Source: Dyadobacter alkalitolerans DSM 23607 (GTDB taxonomy: Bacteria > Bacteroidota > Bacteroidia > Cytophagales > Spirosomataceae). Taken from it: 64,000 bases of DNA. The notes under the pieces are model-generated. The model was not told the DNA's origin. It ran no database searches and worked only from the letters and a program-made list of their open reading frames with translations. Each line of letters opens with the position of its first letter. Positions within the stretch are counted from its first letter, which is position 1. Positions 1 through 9,305 of the stretch are shown here, one piece after another. Position numbers and translations under genes: made by a program. The DNA lies in assembly GCF_000428845.1 (NCBI RefSeq), contig NZ_AUAS01000012.1, positions 162,918 to 226,917 on the forward strand, read 5' to 3'.

Positions 1-487
1 TATCCTGCTCACAATTTTTGCAGAGAATATAGATCTTCCCCGAAGCCTCGTCACCAAACATGCCTTCGTATTCTCCTTTCGGCAATATTTTCTTCATTTC
101 ACGAATCTGCTCCACTTCCTCAAAAACCGCCTCGGTCAATGGAAAATTATATATAGCACCATTGCTTTTGAGGACATACACATTGTTTCTGATAATGGTA
201 ACATCCTCGTAATCACCTTTTTTGGAAAACTTAGCATTCAACTGCTTCGGCTCATCCCAGCCCAGCCGGTAAAGCCGGCCGTCTTCGTCCTGGATCGCGT
301 AAATGGTGTCTGAATTTCCCTGGTTTAATGTAATACCCGAGATCTCAAAGAGGCTTTCCGGCATATTAAACTTGTCGGGCTTGCCCAAGTGATAATCTTT
401 GTAAACAACCTGTTCTTTTTTTGTGGAGTCGCACCCGCCCAACGTGAGCAAAGCCAGCATACCAATGTGCTGTAAGAATGTTGCCAT
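1..487 (-). CDS. SdiA-regulated-like lipoprotein, C-terminus cut by window edge
   Basis: The visible 162 residues start with a short hydrophobic signal ending in a lipobox-like LTLGGC, so this is probably a lipoprotein. The mature part (DKFNMPESLFEISGI, then DTIYAIQDEDGRLYRL and KGDYEDVTII) reads like the SdiA-regulated / beta-propeller family, whose members begin with an 'expected to be satisfied by' strand and an 'AIQDE' strand. The function of the family is unknown. It starts 5 bp after the ppk1 stop, so it is probably the last gene of the ppk1 transcription unit. The ATG at 485-487 is the only reasonable start. The 3' end lies outside the window. Confidence 0.65.
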   Translation of the reverse strand, partial: MATFLQHIGMLALLTLGGCDSTKKEQVVYKDYHLGKPDKFNMPESLFEISGITLNQGNSDTIYAIQDEDGRLYRLGWDEPKQLNAKFSKKGDYEDVTIIRNNVYVLKSNGAIYNFPLTEAVFEEVEQIREMKKILPKGEYEGMFGDEASGKIYILCKNCEQD

Positions 488-492
488 ATTTT

Positions 493-2526
493 TTAATGCG
501 TTTTTAGCTCAGCGATGCCTTTTGACAACAGCCTGTAAATTTCCTCCTGTGAACGGATTCCTTTGTTGTCCGTTTTCAGGGAAATGTTGTTTAATTCACT
601 GTCGATCAGGACAGCTTGTTCCGTATCCTGCCATTGCAGCTCGATGATATCCATCATCTTCGTTTTGAGCTTTTCGCTGTAAATCGGGAAACAGACTTCG
701 ATACGGCGGTAAATGTTCCGGTTCATCCAGTCCGCCGAGCCCATAAACAGCTCGGGTTGACCATCGTTGTGAAAGATAAAAACACGGCCGTGTTCCAGGT
801 AACGGTCTACGATCCGCTTCACTGTGATATTTTCGCTTTGCCCCTTCACGCCCGGCACTATCCGGCAGACGCTGCGCACGATCAGCCGGATGTTAATGCC
901 TGCATTCGACGCTTCGTAAAGTTTGTTGACCAGTATTTCTTCTTCGAGGTTATTCAGCTTAATGGTAATGCCTGCCTCCCTGCCACTTTTTACATGCGCG
1001 ATCTCGCGGTCGATCAGTTCCAGGAATTTAGTCTGTAAATTGAACTGTGCCACCAGTAAATGCTGGAACGCGATGATATCGGAGCTGTCCGGCTTTTTCT
1101 TTTTACTTAAAAATCGGAAAAGCGTTTCTGCTTCCAGGAGCACGGGCTGGTGGGCTGTGAGGAGGATGTGGTCTGTGTAAAAACGTGCCGTTCCTTCATT
1201 GAGATTACCTGTCGCCAACAAGCCCAGATATGGGCATGACGCATGCTTTCTCTTTACCAAAGCCAGCTTTGCATGCACTTTCAGCGCATTCACGCTATGC
1301 ACGATCTTCACGCCGGCAGATTTCATTTTTTTCGCCCAGCGAATGTTATTGGCTTCGTCAAACCTGGCTTTCAACTCCACCAGGACCGTGACTTTTTTGC
1401 CATTCTTGGCCGCGCTGATCAGTGCAAATGCAATTTTGGAATCATGCGCCACACGGTACATGGTGGTGTAGATCTCTTCAACCTGCGGATTAATCGCCGC
1501 CTCATTGAAGAACCGCAGGATGGTGTCGTAACTCTGGTATGGCGCGTGGACCATCAAATCCCGTTCGAGGAGGGAGTCAAACAGCGAAGTATGCGCATTC
1601 ACACCTTCTATTCCTTCCACAGCCGGCCATTTGGGATATGTCTCGGCAGGCGGGCTCACCGGCAGTGACGCCAGATCTTTGAGATTATGGTAACGGCCTC
1701 CCTGCACAACGGAGGCGCTTTTGAGATCAAAAAAGGAGACAATGTGCTCCAAATGCCGCAAGGGCAGCCCTGGCTCGAAGAGCAACCTCGTAGCAAAACC
1801 CAGCTCCCGCTTGATCAGCTGTTCTTCAAATTTTTCGGCAATGTCGTCCCCGTCTTCATCCATCATGTCCAGCTCGGCATCCCGCGTCACTTTAATGTTG
1901 AAAGATTGTATACTGACAGCTTCCGGAAAAAGGCTTTTCAGGTTGCGCTTGATAATGTCTTCGAGGAAAATAATGTAATTCTGCTTTTCCCTTGTGATTT
2001 TAAGGAACCGGCTCAGGTTACCCGCAGGAATGTTGACCAGCGCAATCCGCTCCTTATCAGCCGGATATTGCAAAATAACTACGAGATATAGCTGATTGTT
2101 TTCGGGGAAAAAGGCTGTGCTTTTTTTCAGGACAACAGGTTGTAAAAAACCCGCAACCTGCGAAAAGAAATAGTTATCGGCAATGTTCGCAATGTCTCTG
2201 GGAATTCCATTCTTGTAACAAAAATGTACGCCGAGTTGGCTCAGCGAAGGAATAACCGATTCGCTTAATATCCTTCCGAACTCGTCCTGCTGCTTGTTAA
2301 TGATCGTCCCAGCCTTGCTGTAAGCATCCTCGTTGCGGTCCAGGATCTCCTTTTTTTGCAGGTAAGGCATCCGCACACGGTAAAATTCGTCCAGATTGGA
2401 AGAGAAAATCGAAAGGAACCGGATACGCTCCATCAACGGAACAGCCTCGTTGGCAGCCTCTTGCAAAACACGTCCATTAAAGGAAAGCCAGCTGATATCA
2501 CGGTTGAAATAGCGGTACTTTTCCAT
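493..2526 (-). CDS. ppk1: polyphosphate kinase 1
   Basis: PPK1 reversibly polymerises the ATP gamma-phosphate into inorganic polyphosphate, usually at the inner membrane. The 677-residue length is normal. The N domain opens with YFNRDISWLSFNGRVL. The catalytic C domains carry ARFDEANNIRWAKK and the autophosphorylated histidine in LKVHAKLALV (H418), then LLATGNLNEGTARFYTD and the second conserved histidine in YLEHGRVFIF (H579). Both active-site histidines are present, so the enzyme should be active. It starts 6 bp after the stop of the HD/PycTM gene and is followed at 5 bp by the lipoprotein gene, which suggests one transcript. Confidence 0.96.
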   Translation of the reverse strand: MEKYRYFNRDISWLSFNGRVLQEAANEAVPLMERIRFLSIFSSNLDEFYRVRMPYLQKKEILDRNEDAYSKAGTIINKQQDEFGRILSESVIPSLSQLGVHFCYKNGIPRDIANIADNYFFSQVAGFLQPVVLKKSTAFFPENNQLYLVVILQYPADKERIALVNIPAGNLSRFLKITREKQNYIIFLEDIIKRNLKSLFPEAVSIQSFNIKVTRDAELDMMDEDGDDIAEKFEEQLIKRELGFATRLLFEPGLPLRHLEHIVSFFDLKSASVVQGGRYHNLKDLASLPVSPPAETYPKWPAVEGIEGVNAHTSLFDSLLERDLMVHAPYQSYDTILRFFNEAAINPQVEEIYTTMYRVAHDSKIAFALISAAKNGKKVTVLVELKARFDEANNIRWAKKMKSAGVKIVHSVNALKVHAKLALVKRKHASCPYLGLLATGNLNEGTARFYTDHILLTAHQPVLLEAETLFRFLSKKKKPDSSDIIAFQHLLVAQFNLQTKFLELIDREIAHVKSGREAGITIKLNNLEEEILVNKLYEASNAGINIRLIVRSVCRIVPGVKGQSENITVKRIVDRYLEHGRVFIFHNDGQPELFMGSADWMNRNIYRRIEVCFPIYSEKLKTKMMDIIELQWQDTEQAVLIDSELNNISLKTDNKGIRSQEEIYRLLSKGIAELKTH

Positions 2527-2532
2527 AATTGA

Positions 2533-3762
2533 TCAATGTTCAAAAAGTGCGGAGGCAAACACAAAAGCTATGACGGACACGACTATACCGAACATAAATA
2601 CATTATAAGCAATGCGCAGCAACCTGTATTTCCGGCCCAGCACAACGCCCTGGGAATATACATCCTTGGTCAAACTTCCATACAAAAACTCGCGGTCGTT
2701 CATCATGCGCTGCATTCCATTGGAATAATCATTATACGACATCCGGTAAAAATTTCCGAAAAAGAGCAGGTTCACGTTTTTGGTATCAATATCCTCTTGC
2801 GTGAATGTGCCATGCGGGATCGTCGGACGTGTAGAAAGGATGGAAAACACCATGGTGATCATACAAATCGTCAGCAAAAGCATGGTGGGAATGATCAGGT
2901 AAGTGTTGTCTTCCAGCTTCCGGATGAGGACACTCAGCAGGACGGAGATAATGATAGACGTGGTCGTGATCATGATATGTGCCTTATTATCAGCCATATC
3001 ACTTAACCTTTGATGGTTATTTGAGCTGATCCGGAACATCGTTTCAATGCCTTTGTCCGGCCGGTCATTTTTTATCTTTCTGAGGTCGGTGATTTCCGGT
3101 GCGGTTGCGGGAGTGAATGTATCGGCAACTGTTTCAGTAACCGGCTCTTCCGCCACAGGAGACGATTCCAGCTCCTTTTCTTTCAGCTTTTCAATGTTCT
3201 TGCGCTTCTGCTTGTCCAGCATATCGCGGCAGTAGTCGGTTTGGAATGTGTGCGATTCCAGCAATGCAATGGTGCTTTTGCGCCATTGCGCTTTGTCTAT
3301 TTTTTTGCCGGCACGCTGCTCTGCTTCTTTCCTTACCAGCTTGTTCCAATCCGAAAATTCCGGCGTTCCGAAATGGAACAGGTCGGCGTCACAAACCACT
3401 TGTTGCAGGAAATTCTTCGGATTTTGTGGCCATATGGTCGCCAGAATGCAGCCTTCCACTTCTGCAATGACGCTCTCTTCCATTTCCTCCGACCGCAGAA
3501 ACTCGGCCGCAAGTGCAGCTCCGCGTTGCTCATGACCAGCCGCATCGCCGGTGCTGTAACCCGTATCATGGAACCAGGCCGCGGTAACGACAATGAATGT
3601 TTCCTTGTCCTCCAACCGGTAATGATTGGCAATTTTGACTGCATTGGATACAACGGCTTCGGTATGCACCAGGTTATGGTAACTGAGTTGCGCCAGTTCT
3701 TTTGTACCAAAAAAATGATGGACATAATGCCTCACCTTGTCAAGCCGATGATTGTAATTCAT
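2533..3762 (-). CDS. HD-domain protein fused to a Pycsar-effector (PycTM, DUF5706-like) membrane domain
   Basis: The N-terminal half is an HD phosphohydrolase domain: YHNLVH (H29, H33), WFHDTGY (H65-D66) and a later CDADLFHFG aspartate, so the metal site looks complete. A charged linker (about 165-240) leads to a C-terminal part with ISSNNHQRLSDMADNKAHIMI, two hydrophobic helices (about 265-305), a conserved NLLFFGNF stretch and a last membrane helix (about 380-405). That C-terminal architecture matches the PycTM effector domain of Pycsar anti-phage systems. HD-PycTM fusions are common chromosomal proteins in Bacteroidota and their role is unknown. Here it sits between a GAF protein and ppk1, with no cyclase gene recognisable. 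Nucleotide or polyphosphate-linked stress signalling is inference. Confidence 0.8.
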   Translation of the reverse strand: MNYNHRLDKVRHYVHHFFGTKELAQLSYHNLVHTEAVVSNAVKIANHYRLEDKETFIVVTAAWFHDTGYSTGDAAGHEQRGAALAAEFLRSEEMEESVIAEVEGCILATIWPQNPKNFLQQVVCDADLFHFGTPEFSDWNKLVRKEAEQRAGKKIDKAQWRKSTIALLESHTFQTDYCRDMLDKQKRKNIEKLKEKELESSPVAEEPVTETVADTFTPATAPEITDLRKIKNDRPDKGIETMFRISSNNHQRLSDMADNKAHIMITTTSIIISVLLSVLIRKLEDNTYLIIPTMLLLTICMITMVFSILSTRPTIPHGTFTQEDIDTKNVNLLFFGNFYRMSYNDYSNGMQRMMNDREFLYGSLTKDVYSQGVVLGRKYRLLRIAYNVFMFGIVVSVIAFVFASALFEH

Positions 3763-3799
3763 AGAGGTTCAGAGTTTTATTACTGCATTCCTTATTGCA

Positions 3800-6196
3800 T
3801 CAGAGCCACTCAGAGTCGAGGTTAACCCCCACCCTGAGCGCCTTCAATCCTGTAACGCCCTGCAATTCTTCCAGATCGAGAAATTCAAGGTCATTATTTA
3901 AAGTCTTTTTCTCCTGTAAATACCGGATATAACCGACATATTCTTCGGCGGATTTACTATTAAAATAAACCAGCGCTATTTTTCCGGGTTGTGTAAGGCG
4001 CTCGCCGGTCCCTTTTACGTGGACTTTGTCAATGCGTTTTTTAATAACCTGATAACGGATGTTGTACGCACCTTCCACATCAAAACGTCTCTCATCGTCG
4101 CGGAAACTGATATCAATGCTGCTGGAATGGATGAAAATCAACTGCGTGGTTTGCAGCGGCTTCTCCATCTGGGGAATCAGCGAATTCGTGATTTTGGATA
4201 TAGCAGCCATGGAAGTCAGCTGCCAGAGCCTGATGTTCTTAAGATACAGCTCGCTAAACTTCTTTTCAGGCTCTATCGACTGGCCTATATAGATATCATA
4301 TTCGATTCCATCCGTCCTGAATTTTTCAAAATAGCAAGGGTAGGATTGTTGAATTTCCTTTCTGAACAGGTCCAGATACAGGTTTACAGACGAGTTGACC
4401 GTTTGCATAGAAGCTTCAAGCGCACGCCTGTTCGAAAAAGCAGCACCAGTATGTTCGTCTGTTATTTCAAAATATTTGTCAATAACATCCACCAATTCCT
4501 CCTCATCATCATCCGGCACACCGGAGGCCGATTGAAAAGCCCGGGCTTCCTTGAAATGCAGCAGAAAAGGATGTGCTTCGTATTCGAGGAAATCCCGCAC
4601 ACGCATTTCGTCGCTGTCCGTGGAGTCACTGTTGATTTCTTCGATCCATTTTTTACATTTATAGATCATCTCATCGGCCAGCCCAAATCCCAGTTTCTGC
4701 TTTAATATCGTAAAGGTTTCTATCAATAAGTCAAATTGTAAGTGCAAATCATCCCGTAATGCTGCATTTCTCTCGAGTGTAGAATTTCTGATATCAATGG
4801 CCCCGTATAGCGGATACACATTCCTGAACTGGATATTCTCAATGGCTGGCGCAGGCAGGCTAAGGGATTTGTCACGCAGATAATGCCACGCCGTTTCCCG
4901 GAACCGCCATTGCACGGCGGGCTGCAACGAAGTGAATTTCTCCCGGATCACATTGTCGATCTCAACATTGAATTCATCAATGTAATATTTCATCATTTGC
5001 CCGATGAACGGAAGCGCTGCATCCAGCCGCGCCAGCACGCGCTCATCGATTGCCTTCTGTGATTTGGAATACACTTCCAGTACACCAATGGCTTTACTAT
5101 CATAATATACTGGCAGCAAGGCATATGATTCTACGCCATCAGCTTTGAGTGTGCGGATAAAATCCATCTTGCTTTCATCTTCCAGAGCCAGATTTCTCAT
5201 AAACACCACCTTAGGGGCCTGAAAATACTGATTGGCCATGGACAAATACATATCTTCGGCCTTATCGTTTTCGAGCGCCGCGGTCATCAACTTGCTGAAA
5301 AGCACCGTACTGCGGTCAAAAACCAGTTTCTTGTTTACCCGCAGCACGGGTAACAAGCCAAAATCAATGTCTGAATTGCATGCGAGCATTTTCAGCGCAT
5401 TGGTAACATTGCTGAAATAAGTGTTCGCGTCGTAGGATGCGCGGTCCAGGATCGCACTTTTAATGCTATCAACGGCATGCTCTGCCGTTACATCCGTGAA
5501 TGTAATAACCGAAAAGCCCTCGAACCGGAACATGGTAAGGGGAAGCAACTGGCTCAGGACATCTATTTCATTGGATTCCTGCCACTCCTTCCGGATTTCT
5601 TCCACGTCAATTTCAGGAAGGCTTCCCTTGGCATATACGTCTGCAAAACGGGTGTCCAGATTGGCACGGTAATATCGTTTCAGACCGGTCTTGTCGTCGT
5701 TCAGCGCAATGATCAGGTCGTTTTCATGCATGGGCGGAAAATGGTAAAGCCGTTCGAGGATGAACGAGTAAAGCTTTTTCATCTTCTGCTTCACATTGAT
5801 CGCGGTTTTATCCGCGATCTCGCACCGGACGCAGCCGGAATTATCCGTCATCAGCTTATAAAAGCCTGATGTGCCGTAAAATACGACCGGGCTTACAGGG
5901 GTGCTCAGCGCCCAAAAAACTTCATCTTCATTCGTAACGGGCGGCATCAGCATGCCATAGACCAAACTCAGTTCTTCTTTGAAATCCGCAATGTTGTTGA
6001 GATCAATGTCCGCGGAAAAAGCCGGATTAGACCGAAGCCTGTCCAGCACCATGGAGAAGAATGTTTTTTTGACTGTTTGTTCCTGACCTGCTTTCTCTTC
6101 CAGAAAGTTTATAAAATTCCTGAATGAGACGGAAGAATCGATTTTCTGGAGACCGTATGGTGCATCTTGGATTACATCAATAATCTTCGGTTCCAT
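3800..6196 (-). CDS. large GAF-domain protein of unknown function
   Basis: This 798-residue soluble protein has no signal peptide or membrane helix. Residues about 260-400 look like a GAF domain (SYALLPVYYDSKAIGVLEVYS). The region after it has conserved-looking blocks YPLYGAIDIRNST (461-473) and FRTDGIEYDIYIGQS, and the C-terminus has no domain I recognise. The gene begins a minus-strand run into HD-PycTM (37 bp gap) and ppk1, so it may sense a ligand for that unit. The DIRNST block resembles the first metal-binding motif of class III nucleotidyl cyclases, but the second motif is not convincing, so I do not call it a cyclase. Confidence 0.7.
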   Translation of the reverse strand: MEPKIIDVIQDAPYGLQKIDSSVSFRNFINFLEEKAGQEQTVKKTFFSMVLDRLRSNPAFSADIDLNNIADFKEELSLVYGMLMPPVTNEDEVFWALSTPVSPVVFYGTSGFYKLMTDNSGCVRCEIADKTAINVKQKMKKLYSFILERLYHFPPMHENDLIIALNDDKTGLKRYYRANLDTRFADVYAKGSLPEIDVEEIRKEWQESNEIDVLSQLLPLTMFRFEGFSVITFTDVTAEHAVDSIKSAILDRASYDANTYFSNVTNALKMLACNSDIDFGLLPVLRVNKKLVFDRSTVLFSKLMTAALENDKAEDMYLSMANQYFQAPKVVFMRNLALEDESKMDFIRTLKADGVESYALLPVYYDSKAIGVLEVYSKSQKAIDERVLARLDAALPFIGQMMKYYIDEFNVEIDNVIREKFTSLQPAVQWRFRETAWHYLRDKSLSLPAPAIENIQFRNVYPLYGAIDIRNSTLERNAALRDDLHLQFDLLIETFTILKQKLGFGLADEMIYKCKKWIEEINSDSTDSDEMRVRDFLEYEAHPFLLHFKEARAFQSASGVPDDDEEELVDVIDKYFEITDEHTGAAFSNRRALEASMQTVNSSVNLYLDLFRKEIQQSYPCYFEKFRTDGIEYDIYIGQSIEPEKKFSELYLKNIRLWQLTSMAAISKITNSLIPQMEKPLQTTQLIFIHSSSIDISFRDDERRFDVEGAYNIRYQVIKKRIDKVHVKGTGERLTQPGKIALVYFNSKSAEEYVGYIRYLQEKKTLNNDLEFLDLEELQGVTGLKALRVGVNLDSEWL

Positions 6197-6279
6197 TATA
6201 ATTATTTTTAAAAAGCGCTCACTTACAGACGGTCGCCAAAAGTCCGCGTTTTTTGTTAAACTCCAATGTTAAATATTAA

Positions 6280-7566
6280 TTACTCTTTTAAAACAGGCTC
6301 TTTAACCTTCTCTGTGACAGACGGCTTAATGATCATCCGCAGCGACTGGTCTTTGGTGAAATAAGCCACCATCCAGTTATACAGTGTCTTGATCCGGTTC
6401 CGGTGGTTAATCAGCGAGACAAGGTGTATAAACAGCCAGGCAAGCCAGGCGATCACGCCTTTAAAATGCAGCTTAGGCGACGGCATATCCACAACGGCCT
6501 TCGCGCGACCTATAATGGCCATTGAGCCTTTATCGTGGTAAGTAAATGGTCTTAAAGGCTGGTTTTCTGCGGCTCTTCTGAAATTTTGGGCCAACGCTTT
6601 ACCTTGCTGTATGGCGACTTGCGCAACCTGCGGGTGCCCGTTTGGAAAGTTCGGGTCCGTTTGCTGTAAGCTGGCGTCACCAATGGCGTAAATGTTATAT
6701 GTGCCGACAAGTTTGTTATATGCATCCACCAGCATTCTCCTGCCACGACCATAAGCTTCCGGCGGGATGCCCTCGAAAACCTTGCCCGTCACACCTGCCG
6801 CCCATATCAACGTTTTCGCTTCAATGCATTCACCTTCACTGAAACACACCTTATCGTCAACAAAATCCGATACGTGGGTGTTCAGTTTAATCTTCACGCC
6901 GAGCTTTCTTAAAGCCTCGTAAGTATCTTTTTGAGAAGCAACGCTCATCGGGGAAAGCAATGCATCGCCGCCGTCGACCAGGTAGATTTCGCTTCCTTTT
7001 CCGGCCAGTTCGGGATATTCTTTTCTTAAAATACCGTTGCGCATCTCGGCAAACATGCCCGAGATTTCTACGCCGGTAGGGCCGCCGCCAGCGATTACTA
7101 CGGTCAGGAGCTTTCTGACTTCTTCGGGATCTTCTGAAATGGTGGCCTGCTCCATTTGCTGTAAAAGTCTGTTACGCATGCCTATGGCATCCTCCACCGT
7201 TTTCATCGGCGTAGCATTGCGCTTGACATTCTCCATGCCGAAGAAATTCGTTTCTGCGCCGGTCGCAAAAACCAAGTAATCATATTCCAGCTCGCCGTTT
7301 GAAAGGATAATCTTGTTGTCGGTGGTAACCACGCTTTGCAGCTCGCCCAGCCGGAAAAAAAGATTTGGTTTCCCCCTGAAAAGCTTGCGAAATGGATAAC
7401 TAATGCTGGATGGCTCCAAAAACGCTGTGGCGACTTGATAAATCAGCGGCGGGAAGAAGTTGTAATTGTTCTTATCTACAAGGGTTACTTCAAACTTATT
7501 GCTTTTGGCCAGGTCAAGCGCCAGGTTGACACCGGCAAACCCGCCTCCTACGATTACAATTTTCAT
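6280..7566 (-). CDS. ndh: type II NADH dehydrogenase (NDH-2), FAD-dependent
   Basis: It is a single-subunit, non-proton-pumping enzyme passing electrons from NADH to membrane quinones. The N-terminus has the FAD Rossmann motif VIVGGGFAGVNLA and the family block NYNFFPPLIYQVATAFLEP. The second (NADH) Rossmann fold is VVIAGGGPTGVEISG, followed by LIWAAGV and the FAD-binding YAIGDAS. The C-terminus (about 370-410) has hydrophobic and aromatic helices (VIAWLAWLFIHLVSLI) typical of the membrane anchor. At 428 residues it is full length. It appears to be monocistronic, with intergenic spaces on both sides. Confidence 0.93.
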   Translation of the reverse strand: MKIVIVGGGFAGVNLALDLAKSNKFEVTLVDKNNYNFFPPLIYQVATAFLEPSSISYPFRKLFRGKPNLFFRLGELQSVVTTDNKIILSNGELEYDYLVFATGAETNFFGMENVKRNATPMKTVEDAIGMRNRLLQQMEQATISEDPEEVRKLLTVVIAGGGPTGVEISGMFAEMRNGILRKEYPELAGKGSEIYLVDGGDALLSPMSVASQKDTYEALRKLGVKIKLNTHVSDFVDDKVCFSEGECIEAKTLIWAAGVTGKVFEGIPPEAYGRGRRMLVDAYNKLVGTYNIYAIGDASLQQTDPNFPNGHPQVAQVAIQQGKALAQNFRRAAENQPLRPFTYHDKGSMAIIGRAKAVVDMPSPKLHFKGVIAWLAWLFIHLVSLINHRNRIKTLYNWMVAYFTKDQSLRMIIKPSVTEKVKEPVLKE

Positions 7567-7672
7567 AATACTTACTGTTTATTAGGGGGTATCGTTTCTT
7601 AATTATTTGTGTCGCGCTGGTCGGCAAACAGTCTGCAAGCTTACCCCAAGTAAGATTATCAAAAGAGGCACG

Positions 7673-8404
7673 CTAGGCCAGGCTGTCGGTCATTTTTCCC
7701 GATTTTTTCAAATATTTGATATAACCATAAACCAGGGCGAGAAAAACACCTATGCCTATGAAAAGTTTGATGCGCGTATCGCTGTCCGGCGTCAGCTCAG
7801 GATATCTGAACAAAATGATGGCAGTGATCCCCATTAACCAGACGAACAACGTGTTATATTCCTTTAAAATCCATCGCTTATAATTAAAACGCATGTCATT
7901 GAATGTCTCCGACATGCCGCTGAAATTGATGATCCAGCGATTCACTTTCCTGCAATAATTGGCGAAATCGGCGCCAAACTTATTGCGTAAAAAATTCTCT
8001 TCTGCCAGCACGATCGCTTGATATATGAACAAAAAAGACGGCATAACAATGCCCACATAAACCAAAGAATTTGACAAAATACCGACCCCCAGCAACATTA
8101 GGATATTTCCAACATAAAGTGGGTTTCGGCAATGCTTAAAAATACCTTCCGTAACAAGCTTTTCCGCGTAAACCCTCCTGTCGCGTCCGCCGCGGATAAT
8201 GTATGCAAGGCCAATCGTAATGCCCCGGATTATTTCACCAGAAAATGTCACTAACAAACCCAGAATGATTGGAAACAAATAATATTTCTCTCCAAAATGC
8301 TCCGGCTTGAACAGCAAGGGCGAGGGCAAGAATAAAAGCAGGTAAAGAAAAATGAACAAAATGTTTCTGAACCTGAAAAAGAAATTGCCAATAGTGACCA
8401 TCAT
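7673..8404 (-). CDS. isoprenylcysteine carboxyl methyltransferase (ICMT/PEMT-like) family membrane protein
   Basis: This 243-residue protein has about six hydrophobic segments. The SAM-binding core of the ICMT/phospholipid methyltransferase superfamily is visible as GIFKHCRNPLYVGN, followed about 45 residues later by EENFLRNKFGADFANYCRKVNRWI. Bacterial members methylate lipids or small hydrophobic molecules, and the substrate here is unknown. Its ATG overlaps the cmoA stop (ATGA), so the two SAM-using enzymes are translationally coupled. The initiation could also use the second Met codon one codon later. Confidence 0.8.
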   Translation of the reverse strand: MMVTIGNFFFRFRNILFIFLYLLLFLPSPLLFKPEHFGEKYYLFPIILGLLVTFSGEIIRGITIGLAYIIRGGRDRRVYAEKLVTEGIFKHCRNPLYVGNILMLLGVGILSNSLVYVGIVMPSFLFIYQAIVLAEENFLRNKFGADFANYCRKVNRWIINFSGMSETFNDMRFNYKRWILKEYNTLFVWLMGITAIILFRYPELTPDSDTRIKLFIGIGVFLALVYGYIKYLKKSGKMTDSLA

Positions 8405-9147
8405 TTTTTGTAAGCGATTAGACCTGAAAAATTATACCATTTGAAGAAAGTTTCACAATCTCCAAAGCCCGTTTCCTTTAATAAGAGCAAGTTTTCAGAC
8501 AGCTTATAAGGAATCAGAACATTTTCCAGGGCCTCCCTTTTCTGCGAAATTTCCATCTCGCTGTAATGGTTCCGGCGCTTATAATTGTAATAATATTTGA
8601 TAAAATCCCGATTGAAAACCGTACTCTCTGCAAGCACTTTTTCCACTAAAAGCAACACGCCGCCGGGGTTAAGTCCTTCGTAAATGTTGCGCAATAACCG
8701 CTCTCTGTACAGCGGCCTCACGAATTGTAATGTAAGGCAGAGGATCACAACGGACGCATTCTTGATCGGCAGCTTTTCGTGTAAATCGCCTGTTAACAGC
8801 TCATAAGGACGAACAAAACCCGCTTCCTTTAACTTTACATCGCATTTATCCAGCATTTCTGTCGACTCGTCGATGCCGATGAACCGGATGTCCGAAGGAA
8901 TGAGCTTGTCTACCTCGATCATTGTGGTGCCCGTAGAGCAGCCCAGGTCGTAAACTGAACTTCCTTCTTTGGCGTGATCCGCCGCAATTTCACCTAACAT
9001 GCGCTGCATCTCGTTATAAAACGGGACGGATCTGCTGACCATGTCGTCAAAAACTTTTACAACTGTTGTACCGAATTTAAAATCGGATACTCTGGTAATT
9101 TCATCTTCAAAAACATTGTCGCGCTCGGGATGCGGAGATTCGGTCAT
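8401..9147 (-). CDS. cmoA: carboxy-S-adenosyl-L-methionine synthase CmoA-like methyltransferase
   Basis: CmoA converts SAM and prephenate to carboxy-SAM, used by CmoB to make cmo5U34 in tRNA. The 248-residue length matches E. coli CmoA. The SAM motif is VYDLGCSTGTTM, with GIDESTEML after it. Most telling is the C-terminal block NHYSEMEISQKREALENVL, which in E. coli CmoA (YSELEISQKR) holds the arginine contacting the carboxylate. No cmoB is present in the window, and the coupled partner is an ICMT-like enzyme instead, so the carboxy-SAM could be used elsewhere. It overlaps the downstream gene by 4 bp. Confidence 0.85.
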   Translation of the reverse strand: MTESPHPERDNVFEDEITRVSDFKFGTTVVKVFDDMVSRSVPFYNEMQRMLGEIAADHAKEGSSVYDLGCSTGTTMIEVDKLIPSDIRFIGIDESTEMLDKCDVKLKEAGFVRPYELLTGDLHEKLPIKNASVVILCLTLQFVRPLYRERLLRNIYEGLNPGGVLLLVEKVLAESTVFNRDFIKYYYNYKRRNHYSEMEISQKREALENVLIPYKLSENLLLLKETGFGDCETFFKWYNFSGLIAYKK

Positions 9148-9290
9148 CGTTAGGTTTGCGTTATTTAGGTTCGCTATCAGTTAGCTCCAACAAATATCCT
9201 GCCATCGGGCAGGGAAAAAGCAATGGAGTGGAATTCAGCCATAAAAATGGTAAATAAAAAATAAATTCCATTCACTAACCGTGCACTTGC

Positions 9291-9298
9291 CAAATATA
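9291..9298 (-). promoter_or_regulatory. possible -7 box for cmoA-ICMT
   Basis: On the minus strand this reads TATATTTG, matching the Bacteroidota -7 consensus TAnnTTTG. It lies 143 bases before the cmoA ATG inside the 158-bp gap. No good -33 TTTG partner is visible, so this is a weak assignment. Confidence 0.25.
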
Positions 9299-9305
9299 AA
9301 CCGCA

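Noticed and set aside
3800..6196. Calling the GAF protein a nucleotide cyclase (Pycsar cyclase)
   Set aside because: Only one of the two metal-binding motifs is suggestive; the rest of the domain does not read as a cyclase.
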